Positions 7,172 to 13,119 of a stretch of 33,311 bases of DNA are shown piece after piece; the first letter of the stretch is position 1; each line of letters begins with the position of its first letter. The notes under the pieces are model-generated. The model was not told the origin of the DNA. It did not search any database and was given only the letters and a program-made list of their open reading frames with translations. Both the position numbers and the translations under genes were made by a program. Origin of the DNA: Candidatus Nomurabacteria bacterium (lineage in GTDB: Bacteria; Patescibacteriota; Minisyncoccia; Phycocordibacterales; UBA9973); the NCBI GenBank assembly GCA_943348755.1, contig CALQYS010000010.1, positions 1 through 33,311 on the forward strand, given 5' to 3'.

Positions 7172-7180
7172 TGGTATAAT
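7172..7180 (+). promoter_or_regulatory. Extended -10 promoter of tRNA-Leu
   Basis: TGG-TATAAT is a perfect extended -10, starting 3 nt after the rplS stop and ending 8 nt before the mature tRNA 5' end. Confidence 0.7.
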
Positions 7181-7188
7181 CTAAACAT

Positions 7189-7275
7189 GCGCGGGTGGCG
7201 AAACTGGTAGACGTACTACCTTGAGGTGGTAGCGCCCGCAAGGGCATGGAGGTTCAAATCCTCTCCCGCGCACCA
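7189..7275 (+). tRNA. tRNA-Leu (anticodon GAG)
   Basis: A class II tRNA: acceptor GCGCGGG/CCCGCGC, discriminator A, anticodon stem CTACC/GGTAG with loop TTGAGGT (anticodon GAG), a long variable arm, and T loop TTCAAAT. CCA is encoded (7273-7275), unlike the other four tRNAs in the window. Confidence 0.96.
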
Positions 7276-7284
7276 AAGTTATAG

Positions 7285-7307
7285 ACCCCAACAGGGGTTG
7301 CTTTTTT
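7285..7307 (+). terminator. Intrinsic terminator of tRNA-Leu
   Basis: acccc-aaca-ggggt stem followed by tgctttttt, 9 nt after the encoded CCA. Confidence 0.8.
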
Positions 7308-7316
7308 GTTAAAATA

Positions 7317-7325
7317 TGGTATACT
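7317..7325 (+). promoter_or_regulatory. Extended -10 promoter of a small transcript
   Basis: TGG-TATACT directly after the tRNA-Leu terminator. Transcription would begin near 7332, giving a ~35-nt leader to the ATG at 7367. Confidence 0.5.
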
Positions 7326-7366
7326 CATTGGCGAACGTTCAACTAACAATACAACAACTTTTTCTC

Positions 7367-7510
7367 ATGAAAACATCCAAACCACGGAGTGTTGCAGTTC
7401 TTTTCTACCTGTTTGAAAGACGTTACGCTCTGGAAATTCACCAGATCAAACGACTCCAAGCTGGTCGCCACAAGCCCCCTTTTGTTAAAAGGAAGAGGAG
7501 GCATCGGTAA
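7367..7510 (+). CDS. Possible 47-residue basic small protein
   Basis: The ORF starts at the ATG in the tttctcATGaaaac context rather than the upstream ATG of the ORF track, which overlaps the promoter. The product is very basic with a C-terminal KRKRRHR. No family is recognised. Support comes from the upstream promoter, a leader resembling that of the orphan gene at 12547 (ctaacaat-caacaa), and a strong downstream hairpin. It could instead be a non-coding RNA. The rest of 7276-7640 holds only the terminator, promoter and hairpin listed. Confidence 0.35.
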   Translation: MKTSKPRSVAVLFYLFERRYALEIHQIKRLQAGRHKPPFVKRKRRHR

Positions 7511-7515
7511 ATCGT

Positions 7516-7550
7516 CGCGCCGAGGAGACATGCACAGTCTCCTCGGCGCG
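7516..7550. terminator. Perfect 14-bp GC-rich hairpin
   Basis: cgcgccgaggagac and gtctcctcggcgcg close a 7-nt loop. No T-run follows on the plus strand, so termination would be non-canonical; a protein or recombinase site or a 3'-end stabiliser are alternatives. Confidence 0.5.
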
Positions 7551-7628
7551 AACTACTTTATGGCACCTTCTTTACCACATTTAAAACTTTTTCTTTAAAA
7601 TTAAACATAACTAAATCATCATAACATA

Positions 7629-7637
7629 TGATATACT
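7629..7637 (+). promoter_or_regulatory. Extended -10 promoter of the XRE regulator gene
   Basis: TGA-TATACT ends 10 nt before the ATG at 7648; the ORF-track TTG at 7642 would lie almost at the transcription start. Confidence 0.5.
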
Positions 7638-7647
7638 CCAATTGTTT

Positions 7648-7860
7648 ATGAAAGAATACATTATTAATAAAATCTACGAGTTGCGCATAGAAAAAGGAGT
7701 GACTCAAGAATCTCTAGCAGAAAAAGTAGGTGTAAGTCGTCAAACAATTATAGCGATCGAAAAAGGTAACTATACACCATCCATAAATCTATCACTAAGA
7801 CTTGCCCACTTTTTTGGTATGCCTGTAGAAAAAATATTTAAAATTTCTTATGAAAAATAA
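7648..7860 (+). CDS. XRE-family helix-turn-helix regulator
   Basis: A 70-residue single-domain DNA-binding protein. The HTH spans about residues 10-55, with the motif TQESLAEKVGVSRQTIIAIEKGNYTPS typical of small Cro/CI-like regulators of the YozG/YgzD type. It overlaps the following membrane-protein gene by 11 bp, so the two are translationally coupled. Small XRE plus DUF2178-like membrane protein is a recurrent pair in Gram-positive and CPR genomes; the signal it senses is unknown. It may control its own operon or the adjacent redox operon through the palindrome at 8232. Confidence 0.88.
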   Translation: MKEYIINKIYELRIEKGVTQESLAEKVGVSRQTIIAIEKGNYTPSINLSLRLAHFFGMPVEKIFKISYEK

Positions 7861-8212
7861 CATAAAAGAAATAATAGTTCCTCTCACTTTGGTCGTATTG
7901 GCAGTTTTACTTCTTAACCCTTTTCATTTTTGGATGCCGGACATGGCGGTGATGGGGATATTAGCCACACTTCTAGTTTTTTTTGGTGTATTTGCGAGCT
8001 TTATCCTTCGAGAAAAATCAATTGATGAACGTGATAATGTAAATCGTTCGCTTGCGGGGCGAAATGCATTTCTGGCTGGATCATCAATTCTCATGCTTGC
8101 TATTGTAGTACAAGGATATAAAGAAGCTATTGATCCATGGCTTGTGGTAGCCCTTATCGTAATGATCCTAGTAAAAATCAGTACTCGTATCTGGAGTGAT
8201 AAAAACTTATAA
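7850..8212 (+). CDS. Membrane protein partner of the XRE regulator (DUF2178-like)
   Basis: A 120-residue protein with about four hydrophobic segments (roughly residues 8-25, 29-50, 70-87 and 95-111) and a conserved-looking charged loop, REKSIDERDNVNRSLAGRNAF. The E-(R)-D-x2-N/R loop and topology match DUF2178-like partners of XRE regulators. Function is unknown. It overlaps the regulator gene by 11 bp. Confidence 0.7.
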   Translation: MKNNIKEIIVPLTLVVLAVLLLNPFHFWMPDMAVMGILATLLVFFGVFASFILREKSIDERDNVNRSLAGRNAFLAGSSILMLAIVVQGYKEAIDPWLVVALIVMILVKISTRIWSDKNL

Positions 8213-8231
8213 AAAGAGTTATCCACAGTAT

Positions 8232-8253
8232 AATGTAAAGTGTACTTTACATT
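8232..8253. promoter_or_regulatory. Perfect palindrome, probable operator of the redox operon
   Basis: aatgtaaagt-gt-actttacatt is a perfect 10-2-10 inverted repeat. Its right half contains the TTTACA -35 box of the promoter for the downstream operon, so a dimeric repressor bound here would block RNA polymerase. A T-run follows (gcttttt), so it could also serve as a terminator for the XRE unit. The XRE regulator next door is a candidate ligand (inference). Confidence 0.55.
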
Positions 8254-8274
8254 GCTTTTTCTGTTGTATATAAT
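8246..8274 (+). promoter_or_regulatory. Promoter of the thioredoxin-dipZ operon
   Basis: TTTACA (8246-8251), 17-nt spacer, TATAAT (8269-8274). The leader to the ATG at 8308 is about 27 nt and has no Shine-Dalgarno sequence. Confidence 0.65.
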
Positions 8275-8307
8275 TTTTACTATTAGTTATTAATTAATAT
8301 ATTTTTT

Positions 8308-8931
8308 ATGAAAAAAAATACAAGTATAGTTTTCGGCCTTATTGCGCTTATTGTCATGACAGGAGGAATTTATCCATTCATCAATAGTAGTAAAGTCTAT
8401 GCGTCAACAGATAGTAATAAAGATACGTTAATGCTTAAAAAACAAATGGAGGAAAAGGTTATGAAAGAAAAAAAGATGACCAAAGAAAAAGCAATGATGC
8501 AGAAAAAATTAATGGCAGAAAAAGAAAGAAAGATGAAAGCAAATACTCCAAAGACCAACCGCATGATGAAAAAAGATGAAACAAGTATGGTGAATAAAGG
8601 GGACACCATGATGAAGGCTGGCTCATACGAAACATATACACCCGAAAAGGTGTCGATGGCCTCTACTACTCACGATGTTGTATTGTTTTTCAGAGCAAGC
8701 TGGTGTCCGACATGTAGAGCAGTAGATTCAGATATTAAATCTAATCTATCAAAAATCCCTTCCAGCTTAACGATACTTGATGTAAATTACGACGATTCTA
8801 CTCTACTCAAACAGAAGTATGGCGTTACTTATCAGCATACATTTGTACAAGTAGATAAAGATGGAAACCTGATCAAGAAATGGTCTGGTAGCTCCACACT
8901 TGCTCTCATTGTTTCTGAAATTCAAAAATAA
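8308..8931 (+). CDS. Membrane-anchored thioredoxin-like protein with a Met/Lys-rich linker
   Basis: A 207-residue exported protein. A signal anchor covers about residues 7-26. A low-complexity Lys/Met/Glu stretch (about 45-105) holds many methionines, including MM pairs. A thioredoxin-like domain follows (about 118-207) with the active site WCPTC (C133, C136). It acts outside the membrane as a thiol-disulfide protein, probably reduced by DipZ, whose gene starts 3 nt downstream. The Met-rich linker could bind Cu(I) or be a flexible spacer; this is inference. The expected cis-Pro before the last strand is not evident (VTYQHTFVQVD), a departure from classical thioredoxins. Confidence 0.85.
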   Translation: MKKNTSIVFGLIALIVMTGGIYPFINSSKVYASTDSNKDTLMLKKQMEEKVMKEKKMTKEKAMMQKKLMAEKERKMKANTPKTNRMMKKDETSMVNKGDTMMKAGSYETYTPEKVSMASTTHDVVLFFRASWCPTCRAVDSDIKSNLSKIPSSLTILDVNYDDSTLLKQKYGVTYQHTFVQVDKDGNLIKKWSGSSTLALIVSEIQK

Positions 8932-8934
8932 AAT

Positions 8935-10695
8935 ATGACGCTTTTTATTATATCTTTCATTGCAGGTGTCCTTACAATTCTGGCTCCATGTATCTTGCCA
9001 CTTTTACCTGTTATCGTGGGACGATCTATTTCTGATACCACACTAAGTAAACGCAGGCTTTCCGCAATCGTTTTATCTTTAGGATTTTCAGTTTTTCTCT
9101 TTACATTACTCTTAAAGGCCACGACCCTATTTGTAAATATTCCGCAAGATTTTTGGAAATATTTATCTGGCGGGGTAATTTTCCTTTTTGGTCTAGTGAC
9201 TCTTTTTCCAAATCTCTGGGAAAGCCTCTCTTTTACTTCTAAAGTCAATCAAGAATCTAATAAAGTGTTAATGGGTGGATATCAAAGAAACAATATCTGG
9301 GGAGATATCATCGTTGGCGCGTCTCTTGGGCCTATTTTTTCTGCATGTAGCCCCACGTATTTTGTTATACTGGCTACAGTATTACCAGTCCGTCCAGCTC
9401 TAGGAATATTATATCTTCTTACCTATATTTTCGGATTGTGTTTAGCTCTCCTCCTCGTTTCGATTTTGGGTCAGAAGATTATGCAGAAATTAAATGTTGT
9501 TTCTGATTCTCATGGATGGTTTAAAAGGACCCTCGGGGTGATTTTCATTTTAGTCGCCATCGGGATACTTACCGGATATGACAAACAGTTACAAATTTCT
9601 CTTTTAGACGCTGGATTTTTTGATGTGACAAAAGTGGAACAAAATTTACTTGATAAAAATAAACAGCAAGAAAATAAGGCGACAGATATTAGCGTGCCTG
9701 AAATGCCCAAAAAAGAAGAATCACGGATTCCTAAAAATAATTTCTTAACTCTTGCACAGAAAAAAGAAAAATTTGTTCTTGCACCAGAGTTGAGTTCTAT
9801 AGATGGGTACATTAATACTAAAGGTCAGCCGATCACAATTTCTGAATTTAAAGGAAAAAAAGTTGTACTACTTGATATATGGACATATAGTTGTATAAAT
9901 TGTCGTAGAACCATCCCTTATCTCAACGAATGGTATAAAAAATATGAAGAAAAAGGCCTTGTCATTATTGGTCTTCATACGCCAGAATTTGCTTTTGAGA
10001 GAGTGCTCCAAAATGTTAAAGAAGCAGTTAAAGATCTTGGTATAAAATATCCCGTTGTCTTAGATAATGATTTTTCAACCTGGAATGCATACCAGAATCA
10101 ATTTTGGCCAAGGAAATATTTGATTGATATCGACGGATACATAGTTTACGATCATGCAGGAGAGGGGGACTATGCAGGGACTGAACTAGCTATCCAAAAA
10201 GTCCTAGATGAAAAAAATAGTCGTATTGGAGTGAAAGCCTCGATGGATGACAAAACAGTAAATCCAGCAGAAAAAATAATTGTTGATCCAAACAAGGTAA
10301 ACAGCCCAGAGATGTATTTTGGTTCTGCTCGAAATCAGTATTTGGCAAATGGTAATGTGGGAACTTCTAATACCCAGATGCTGAATGTGCCTACTAATCC
10401 AGTGCTCAATGCTCTTTATCTCAGTGGTACATGGTCTTTTAACCCAGAATATGCAGAAAATACAGGAGAGGCTTCGATTGTTCTTCGATATAATGCAAAA
10501 AATGTTTACATGGTCGCAAGCTCAAAAGATAGCATAGACCTGGAAGTCTATATAGATGGGAAATTTAGCCACATTGTTTCAATTAAAGGTGAGAAATTAT
10601 ATACGATAATCAAAGGTGAGGATTACGGGGAACACACTCTGATGTTAAAAATCAAAAATTCTGCTTTGAATGCTTTTACATTTACTTTCGGCTAA
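8935..10695 (+). CDS. dipZ: DipZ-like fusion: CcdA/DsbD membrane domain, TlpA-type thioredoxin and C-terminal beta domain
   Basis: A 586-residue protein. Residues about 1-220 form the CcdA-type transmembrane electron carrier with the paired cysteines in LAPCILPLLP (C19) and FSACSPTY. A linker of about 50 residues follows. The thioredoxin domain (about 285-430) has WTYSCINCRR (C320, C323) and GLHTPEFAFE, both typical of mycobacterial DipZ. The C-terminus (about 450-586) matches the carbohydrate-binding-like beta-sandwich found in DipZ. It should move reducing equivalents from cytosolic thioredoxin to extracytoplasmic thiols. Both neighbours are redox proteins. Confidence 0.9.
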   Translation: MTLFIISFIAGVLTILAPCILPLLPVIVGRSISDTTLSKRRLSAIVLSLGFSVFLFTLLLKATTLFVNIPQDFWKYLSGGVIFLFGLVTLFPNLWESLSFTSKVNQESNKVLMGGYQRNNIWGDIIVGASLGPIFSACSPTYFVILATVLPVRPALGILYLLTYIFGLCLALLLVSILGQKIMQKLNVVSDSHGWFKRTLGVIFILVAIGILTGYDKQLQISLLDAGFFDVTKVEQNLLDKNKQQENKATDISVPEMPKKEESRIPKNNFLTLAQKKEKFVLAPELSSIDGYINTKGQPITISEFKGKKVVLLDIWTYSCINCRRTIPYLNEWYKKYEEKGLVIIGLHTPEFAFERVLQNVKEAVKDLGIKYPVVLDNDFSTWNAYQNQFWPRKYLIDIDGYIVYDHAGEGDYAGTELAIQKVLDEKNSRIGVKASMDDKTVNPAEKIIVDPNKVNSPEMYFGSARNQYLANGNVGTSNTQMLNVPTNPVLNALYLSGTWSFNPEYAENTGEASIVLRYNAKNVYMVASSKDSIDLEVYIDGKFSHIVSIKGEKLYTIIKGEDYGEHTLMLKIKNSALNAFTFTFG

Positions 10696-10697
10696 GA

Positions 10698-10703
10698 TAT
10701 ACT
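10698..10703 (+). promoter_or_regulatory. -10 box of the VKOR gene
   Basis: TATACT, starting at the third base after the dipZ stop and ending 6 nt before the VKOR ATG; a leaderless transcript is predicted. VKOR may also be read through from dipZ. Confidence 0.45.
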
Positions 10704-10709
10704 CTCGAT

Positions 10710-11168
10710 ATGTTATTTTCGAATGAAATTTTAATGAGAATTATTATTGGTGTTTTGGCAGCGTGTGGTTTTTTCGTGGCTTCTCACATTTACAAACACA
10801 AAAAAGCTAAAAAGCCTCTTGTGTGTCCTGTGGGGTTTGATTGTAATTTTGTGGTACACAGTGACTATTCGGAATTCATGCATATACCGCTTGAACTCTT
10901 TGGGATGGGGTATTACGCTCTTCTTTCTCTATTTTATTTTCTTTCTCTATTTATTTTTGATGTTATGCCCATCAAGCTAGCCACTCTTGTGTTGTTGTCT
11001 TCTTTTGGCGCTTTTATCTTTTCCATATATCTTCTTGGTGTGCAAATTTTCGCACTAAAAAAAGGTTGTTCTTGGTGTATCGTATCGGCGGTTATTTCAA
11101 TTTTAATTTTTATCCTAACTGTACTTAACTACGACTTCGGTCATATTGCGCAGATTTTTTCCAAATAG
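10710..11168 (+). CDS. Vitamin K epoxide reductase (VKOR) family thiol oxidase
   Basis: A 152-residue four-helix membrane protein. It has both VKOR cysteine pairs: C39 and C45 in CPVGFDCNFVVHSDY, and the active-site CSWC (C120, C123). The GIPL-equivalent HIPLELFGMGYYALLSL follows the first pair as usual. Bacterial VKORs re-oxidise a DsbA-like partner and pass electrons to quinone. There is no fused thioredoxin domain, so the partner must be separate; the thioredoxin-like protein at 8308 is a candidate. The last codons lie inside the left arm of repeat element A. Confidence 0.9.
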   Translation: MLFSNEILMRIIIGVLAACGFFVASHIYKHKKAKKPLVCPVGFDCNFVVHSDYSEFMHIPLELFGMGYYALLSLFYFLSLFIFDVMPIKLATLVLLSSFGAFIFSIYLLGVQIFALKKGCSWCIVSAVISILIFILTVLNYDFGHIAQIFSK

Positions 11169-11270
11169 AAAATAATAAAGTTTTAGAGACTTGGGAGCGC
11201 GACGGCGCGAGCACGAGGAATTTTTTAGCAAAAAAATATCCGTGCTCTAAAACTTTATTATTTTCTATTT
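11163..11270 (+). repeat. Repeat element A: conserved core in a 26-bp perfect inverted repeat
   Basis: Arms 11163-11188 and 11245-11270 are a perfect 26-bp inverted repeat. They enclose a 56-nt core (11189-11244) that starts acttgggagcgcgacg and ends with a poly-T/poly-A hairpin and tatccgtg. The core reappears inverted at 23216-23272 (element B): 47 of 48 alignable positions are identical apart from an 8/9-nt variable centre, while the arms are unrelated. The left arm includes the VKOR stop codon. It may act as the terminator of the redox operon. Confidence 0.85.
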
Positions 11271-11276
11271 TTAGTG

Positions 11277-11282
11277 TATAAA
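11277..11282 (+). promoter_or_regulatory. -10 box of tRNA-His
   Basis: TATAAA preceded by TG, 11 nt before the tRNA 5' end and 6 nt after the right arm of element A. Confidence 0.45.
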
Positions 11283-11293
11283 TAACACCACAC

Positions 11294-11366
11294 GGTGCCT
11301 ATGGTGTAACGGTTAACACATGAGCTTGTGGAGCTCTTGATCTGGGTTCGATTCCCAGTAGGCACC
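11294..11366 (+). tRNA. tRNA-His (anticodon GUG)
   Basis: A G at -1 pairs with C73, the histidine identity element. The acceptor is GTGCCTA/TAGGCAC with G1-C72, the anticodon loop is TTGTGGA (anticodon GTG), and the T arm is CTGGG TTCGATT CCCAG. CCA is not encoded. The D arm is reduced (GTG/CAC). Confidence 0.93.
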
Positions 11367-11371
11367 CATAA

Positions 11372-11785
11372 TTAATCAAATTTCTTTTCTTCTGCCACCG
11401 GCTCTAGATGACTCTCCATATGATCTAACTTTTTTTCTAGTTTATTAAGGGTGTTTTGCAAGTTTCGAATTTGAGTTTCCTCCGTCTCTATCTCTTCCTC
11501 CTCCCTTTGGGCCAACCTCTTTTCACCGATGAGTCCAGAGATGATAAGTCGTTTCCCTATAAACTCGGAGACGAACACACCCGTCAAAAGGAGAATAATA
11601 GTTCCTATTACAAAAGATGTGACACTGTTCATTTTTAGATCGTCTGCTAAGTGCCATAGTCCGCGCCAAAACAACACCACCCCAGTACCTCCCACAAATG
11701 CATAAACAATGGGGTAATGGCTGAGCTTCCCACGTATTAAGTCTTCCAGTTTATCGAAAAATCTTACGATCTTTTTGATTATCAT
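11372..11785 (-). CDS. Membrane protein with C-terminal coiled coil, function unknown
   Basis: A 137-residue protein with an amphipathic basic N-terminus, two transmembrane helices (about residues 24-45 and 54-76), and a long Glu-rich cytoplasmic coiled coil (about 86-130) with heptad spacing (EIETEETQIRNLQNTLNKLEKKLDHMESHL). No family is recognised with confidence; such two-TM coiled-coil proteins are common in CPR genomes. It is divergent from tsaC. A minus-strand TATTAT (11794-11799) lies 8 nt before the ATG. Confidence 0.65.
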   Translation of the reverse strand: MIIKKIVRFFDKLEDLIRGKLSHYPIVYAFVGGTGVVLFWRGLWHLADDLKMNSVTSFVIGTIILLLTGVFVSEFIGKRLIISGLIGEKRLAQREEEEIETEETQIRNLQNTLNKLEKKLDHMESHLEPVAEEKKFD

Positions 11786-11793
11786 ATTGCTTA

Positions 11794-11814
11794 ATAATAC
11801 ACTAAGAGTAAGAT
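11794..11814. promoter_or_regulatory. Divergent -10 boxes between the coiled-coil gene and tsaC
   Basis: Minus-strand TATTAT (11794-11799) ends 8 nt before the minus-strand ATG. Plus-strand TAAGAT (11809-11814) ends 7 nt before the tsaC ATG. Both spacings fit leaderless transcripts, though TAAGAT is a weak match. Confidence 0.35.
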
Positions 11815-11821
11815 TATTTCC

Positions 11822-12385
11822 ATGGAGCAGAGTAATTTATGGAATAATAAGGGTATTATTGAAATACTCAATAATAATAAAGTAGTTGTGATGCCCACCG
11901 ATACCTTGTATGGCATTCTCGGGAAAGCGTTCTATACTTCAGTAGTTAATCGTATTTATGTTATACGAAAAAGAAGTCCAGAAAAGCCCTGCATAATATT
12001 GATTGGAAATCTTGGTGAACTTATAAAATTTTCGATTAATTTATCCAAAGAGCAAGAAAAAGAAATCAGAAAGTATACAGAGCCCACGAGTTTTGTTCTC
12101 GATTGCCCTGACGAAAAATTTACATACCTACATCGCGGAACCCAAACTCTGGCTTTTCGTCTACCTACACAAAAAGATTTACAAGATTTATTAAAACAAA
12201 CTGGGCCACTTATCGCACCCTCGGCAAACCCAGAAGGTCTCTCTCCAGCAAAAAATATTACCGAAGCCCAAAAATATTTCGGGAATGCAGTCGATCTATA
12301 TATAGATGGAGGGGAAATACAAGGAAAAGCATCAAAGATAATAAAGTTAAACAAAGATGGTTCAGTGGAGATATTACGAAATTAA
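11822..12385 (+). CDS. tsaC: Threonylcarbamoyl-AMP synthase, YrdC/Sua5 family
   Basis: A 187-residue single YrdC domain that makes threonylcarbamoyl-AMP from Thr, bicarbonate and ATP, the first step of t6A37 modification of ANN-decoding tRNAs. Signature segments are VVVMPTDTLYGILG (about residues 20-33), KRSPEKPCIILI (the KRPxxKPL-type motif), FRLPTQKDLQDLL and GPLIAPSANPEGLSPA. The C-terminal Sua5 domain is absent, so it is the short TsaC form. No TsaB, TsaD or TsaE gene lies in the window. Confidence 0.92.
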   Translation: MEQSNLWNNKGIIEILNNNKVVVMPTDTLYGILGKAFYTSVVNRIYVIRKRSPEKPCIILIGNLGELIKFSINLSKEQEKEIRKYTEPTSFVLDCPDEKFTYLHRGTQTLAFRLPTQKDLQDLLKQTGPLIAPSANPEGLSPAKNITEAQKYFGNAVDLYIDGGEIQGKASKIIKLNKDGSVEILRN

Positions 12386-12411
12386 CTTGTAATTGGTGTT
12401 TCATGTATAAT
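12382..12411 (+). promoter_or_regulatory. Promoter of the orphan gene at 12547
   Basis: TTAACT (12382-12387), 18-nt spacer, TATAAT (12406-12411). It overlaps the tsaC stop and also the ORF-track start at 12403, which argues against that start. The ~130-nt leader begins with a hairpin (gagttc/gaactc, 12423-12441) followed by ctaacaatcaacaa, shared with the leader of the small ORF at 7367. Confidence 0.5.
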
Positions 12412-12546
12412 GAGGTTGTAAAGAGTTCTTTCTGCGAACTCCAATCAGCTAACAATCAACAAAAGGCAACTTCCGTGCATAAATATCTTTTTTCTCGGAA
12501 TCGTCTAAAAGAACGAATTCCAGAATTCATCGGTGGTCAATTTCTC

Positions 12547-13002
12547 ATGAAGACTAAGCTCAAGAAAGAGGATGTCAAACGTCTCATGAGTAGAGGCATC
12601 AGTGAGAGTGAGACACAGTTTCTCCTGAACGCTCAAGCTGAGGAGAGGGATAGTATGGTACTTAGGGGTGAAATTCAAGCTCTTGAGATACCAGACATGA
12701 ATCGGAAGATCGTGGTCGTTCATTTCACGTGGCTCTGTGAGCGACATCTGTTCTTCGATGCTTCTGATCAGTTGGTGCCAAAATGGGTGCCTATTCCTTC
12801 TGCTCCACAGTGCCACAAACTTATCAATGTTCATTTCATAAGTTACTACTTTCCTAAGTGGGGGAAGAGACTGAAGATGTGGACTGCCTTGGGCGAGTAT
12901 TGTCGTTTTTACAAACTCGATGACGACGATAACTTGATGAGAAATGGTGATGAGTTCGTGCCAGCCGGCTTTATTGAACACAAGCCGATGCTTGAAAGCT
13001 AA
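12547..13002 (+). CDS. Orphan protein of unknown function
   Basis: A 151-residue soluble protein, not recognised. The start ATG sits in the context tttctcATGaagac, similar to the small ORF at 7367. An in-frame ORF extends up to 12403, but that start overlaps the -10 box. The protein has a charged helical N-terminus, then a compact Trp/His-rich region (HFTWLCERHLFFDASD, WVPIPSAPQ, YYFPKWGKRLKMW). Local GC is somewhat higher than in neighbours, with codons such as CTC, CGG and TGC more frequent, consistent with a different origin. It is monocistronic, with its own terminator. Confidence 0.55.
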   Translation: MKTKLKKEDVKRLMSRGISESETQFLLNAQAEERDSMVLRGEIQALEIPDMNRKIVVVHFTWLCERHLFFDASDQLVPKWVPIPSAPQCHKLINVHFISYYFPKWGKRLKMWTALGEYCRFYKLDDDDNLMRNGDEFVPAGFIEHKPMLES

Positions 13003-13034
13003 CTGTGGGTGCTTGTGATCTAACCCTCAAAAAC

Positions 13035-13074
13035 GCTTGCTTAACCACTTAAATGTGTCACGCAAGCTTTTTCA
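13035..13074 (+). terminator. Terminator of the orphan gene
   Basis: gcttgc (13035-13040) and gcaagc (13062-13067) close a 21-nt loop and are followed by tttttc. It lies about 32 nt after the stop codon. Confidence 0.6.
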
Positions 13075-13090
13075 TTTATGTTACTGTTTT

Positions 13091-13099
13091 TGCTATACT
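13091..13099 (+). promoter_or_regulatory. Extended -10 promoter of murB
   Basis: TGC-TATACT, 20 nt before the murB ATG; the leader would be about 13 nt and has no Shine-Dalgarno sequence. Confidence 0.55.
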
Positions 13100-13119
13100 G
13101 AAAATGACAGTGGAAAATT

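Noticed and set aside
8219-8227. Perfect DnaA-box match TTATCCACA
   Set aside because: A single box with no cluster, no AT-rich unwinding region and no dnaA/dnaN nearby; not evidence for an origin.
11163-11270. Riboswitch or cis-regulatory RNA reading of elements A and B
   Set aside because: The conserved core is in opposite orientation relative to the upstream genes in the two copies, and no consistent downstream gene is served.
12403-12546. Upstream extension of the orphan ORF to 12403
   Set aside because: The start overlaps a TATAAT box, and the extension covers a hairpin leader shared with another gene.
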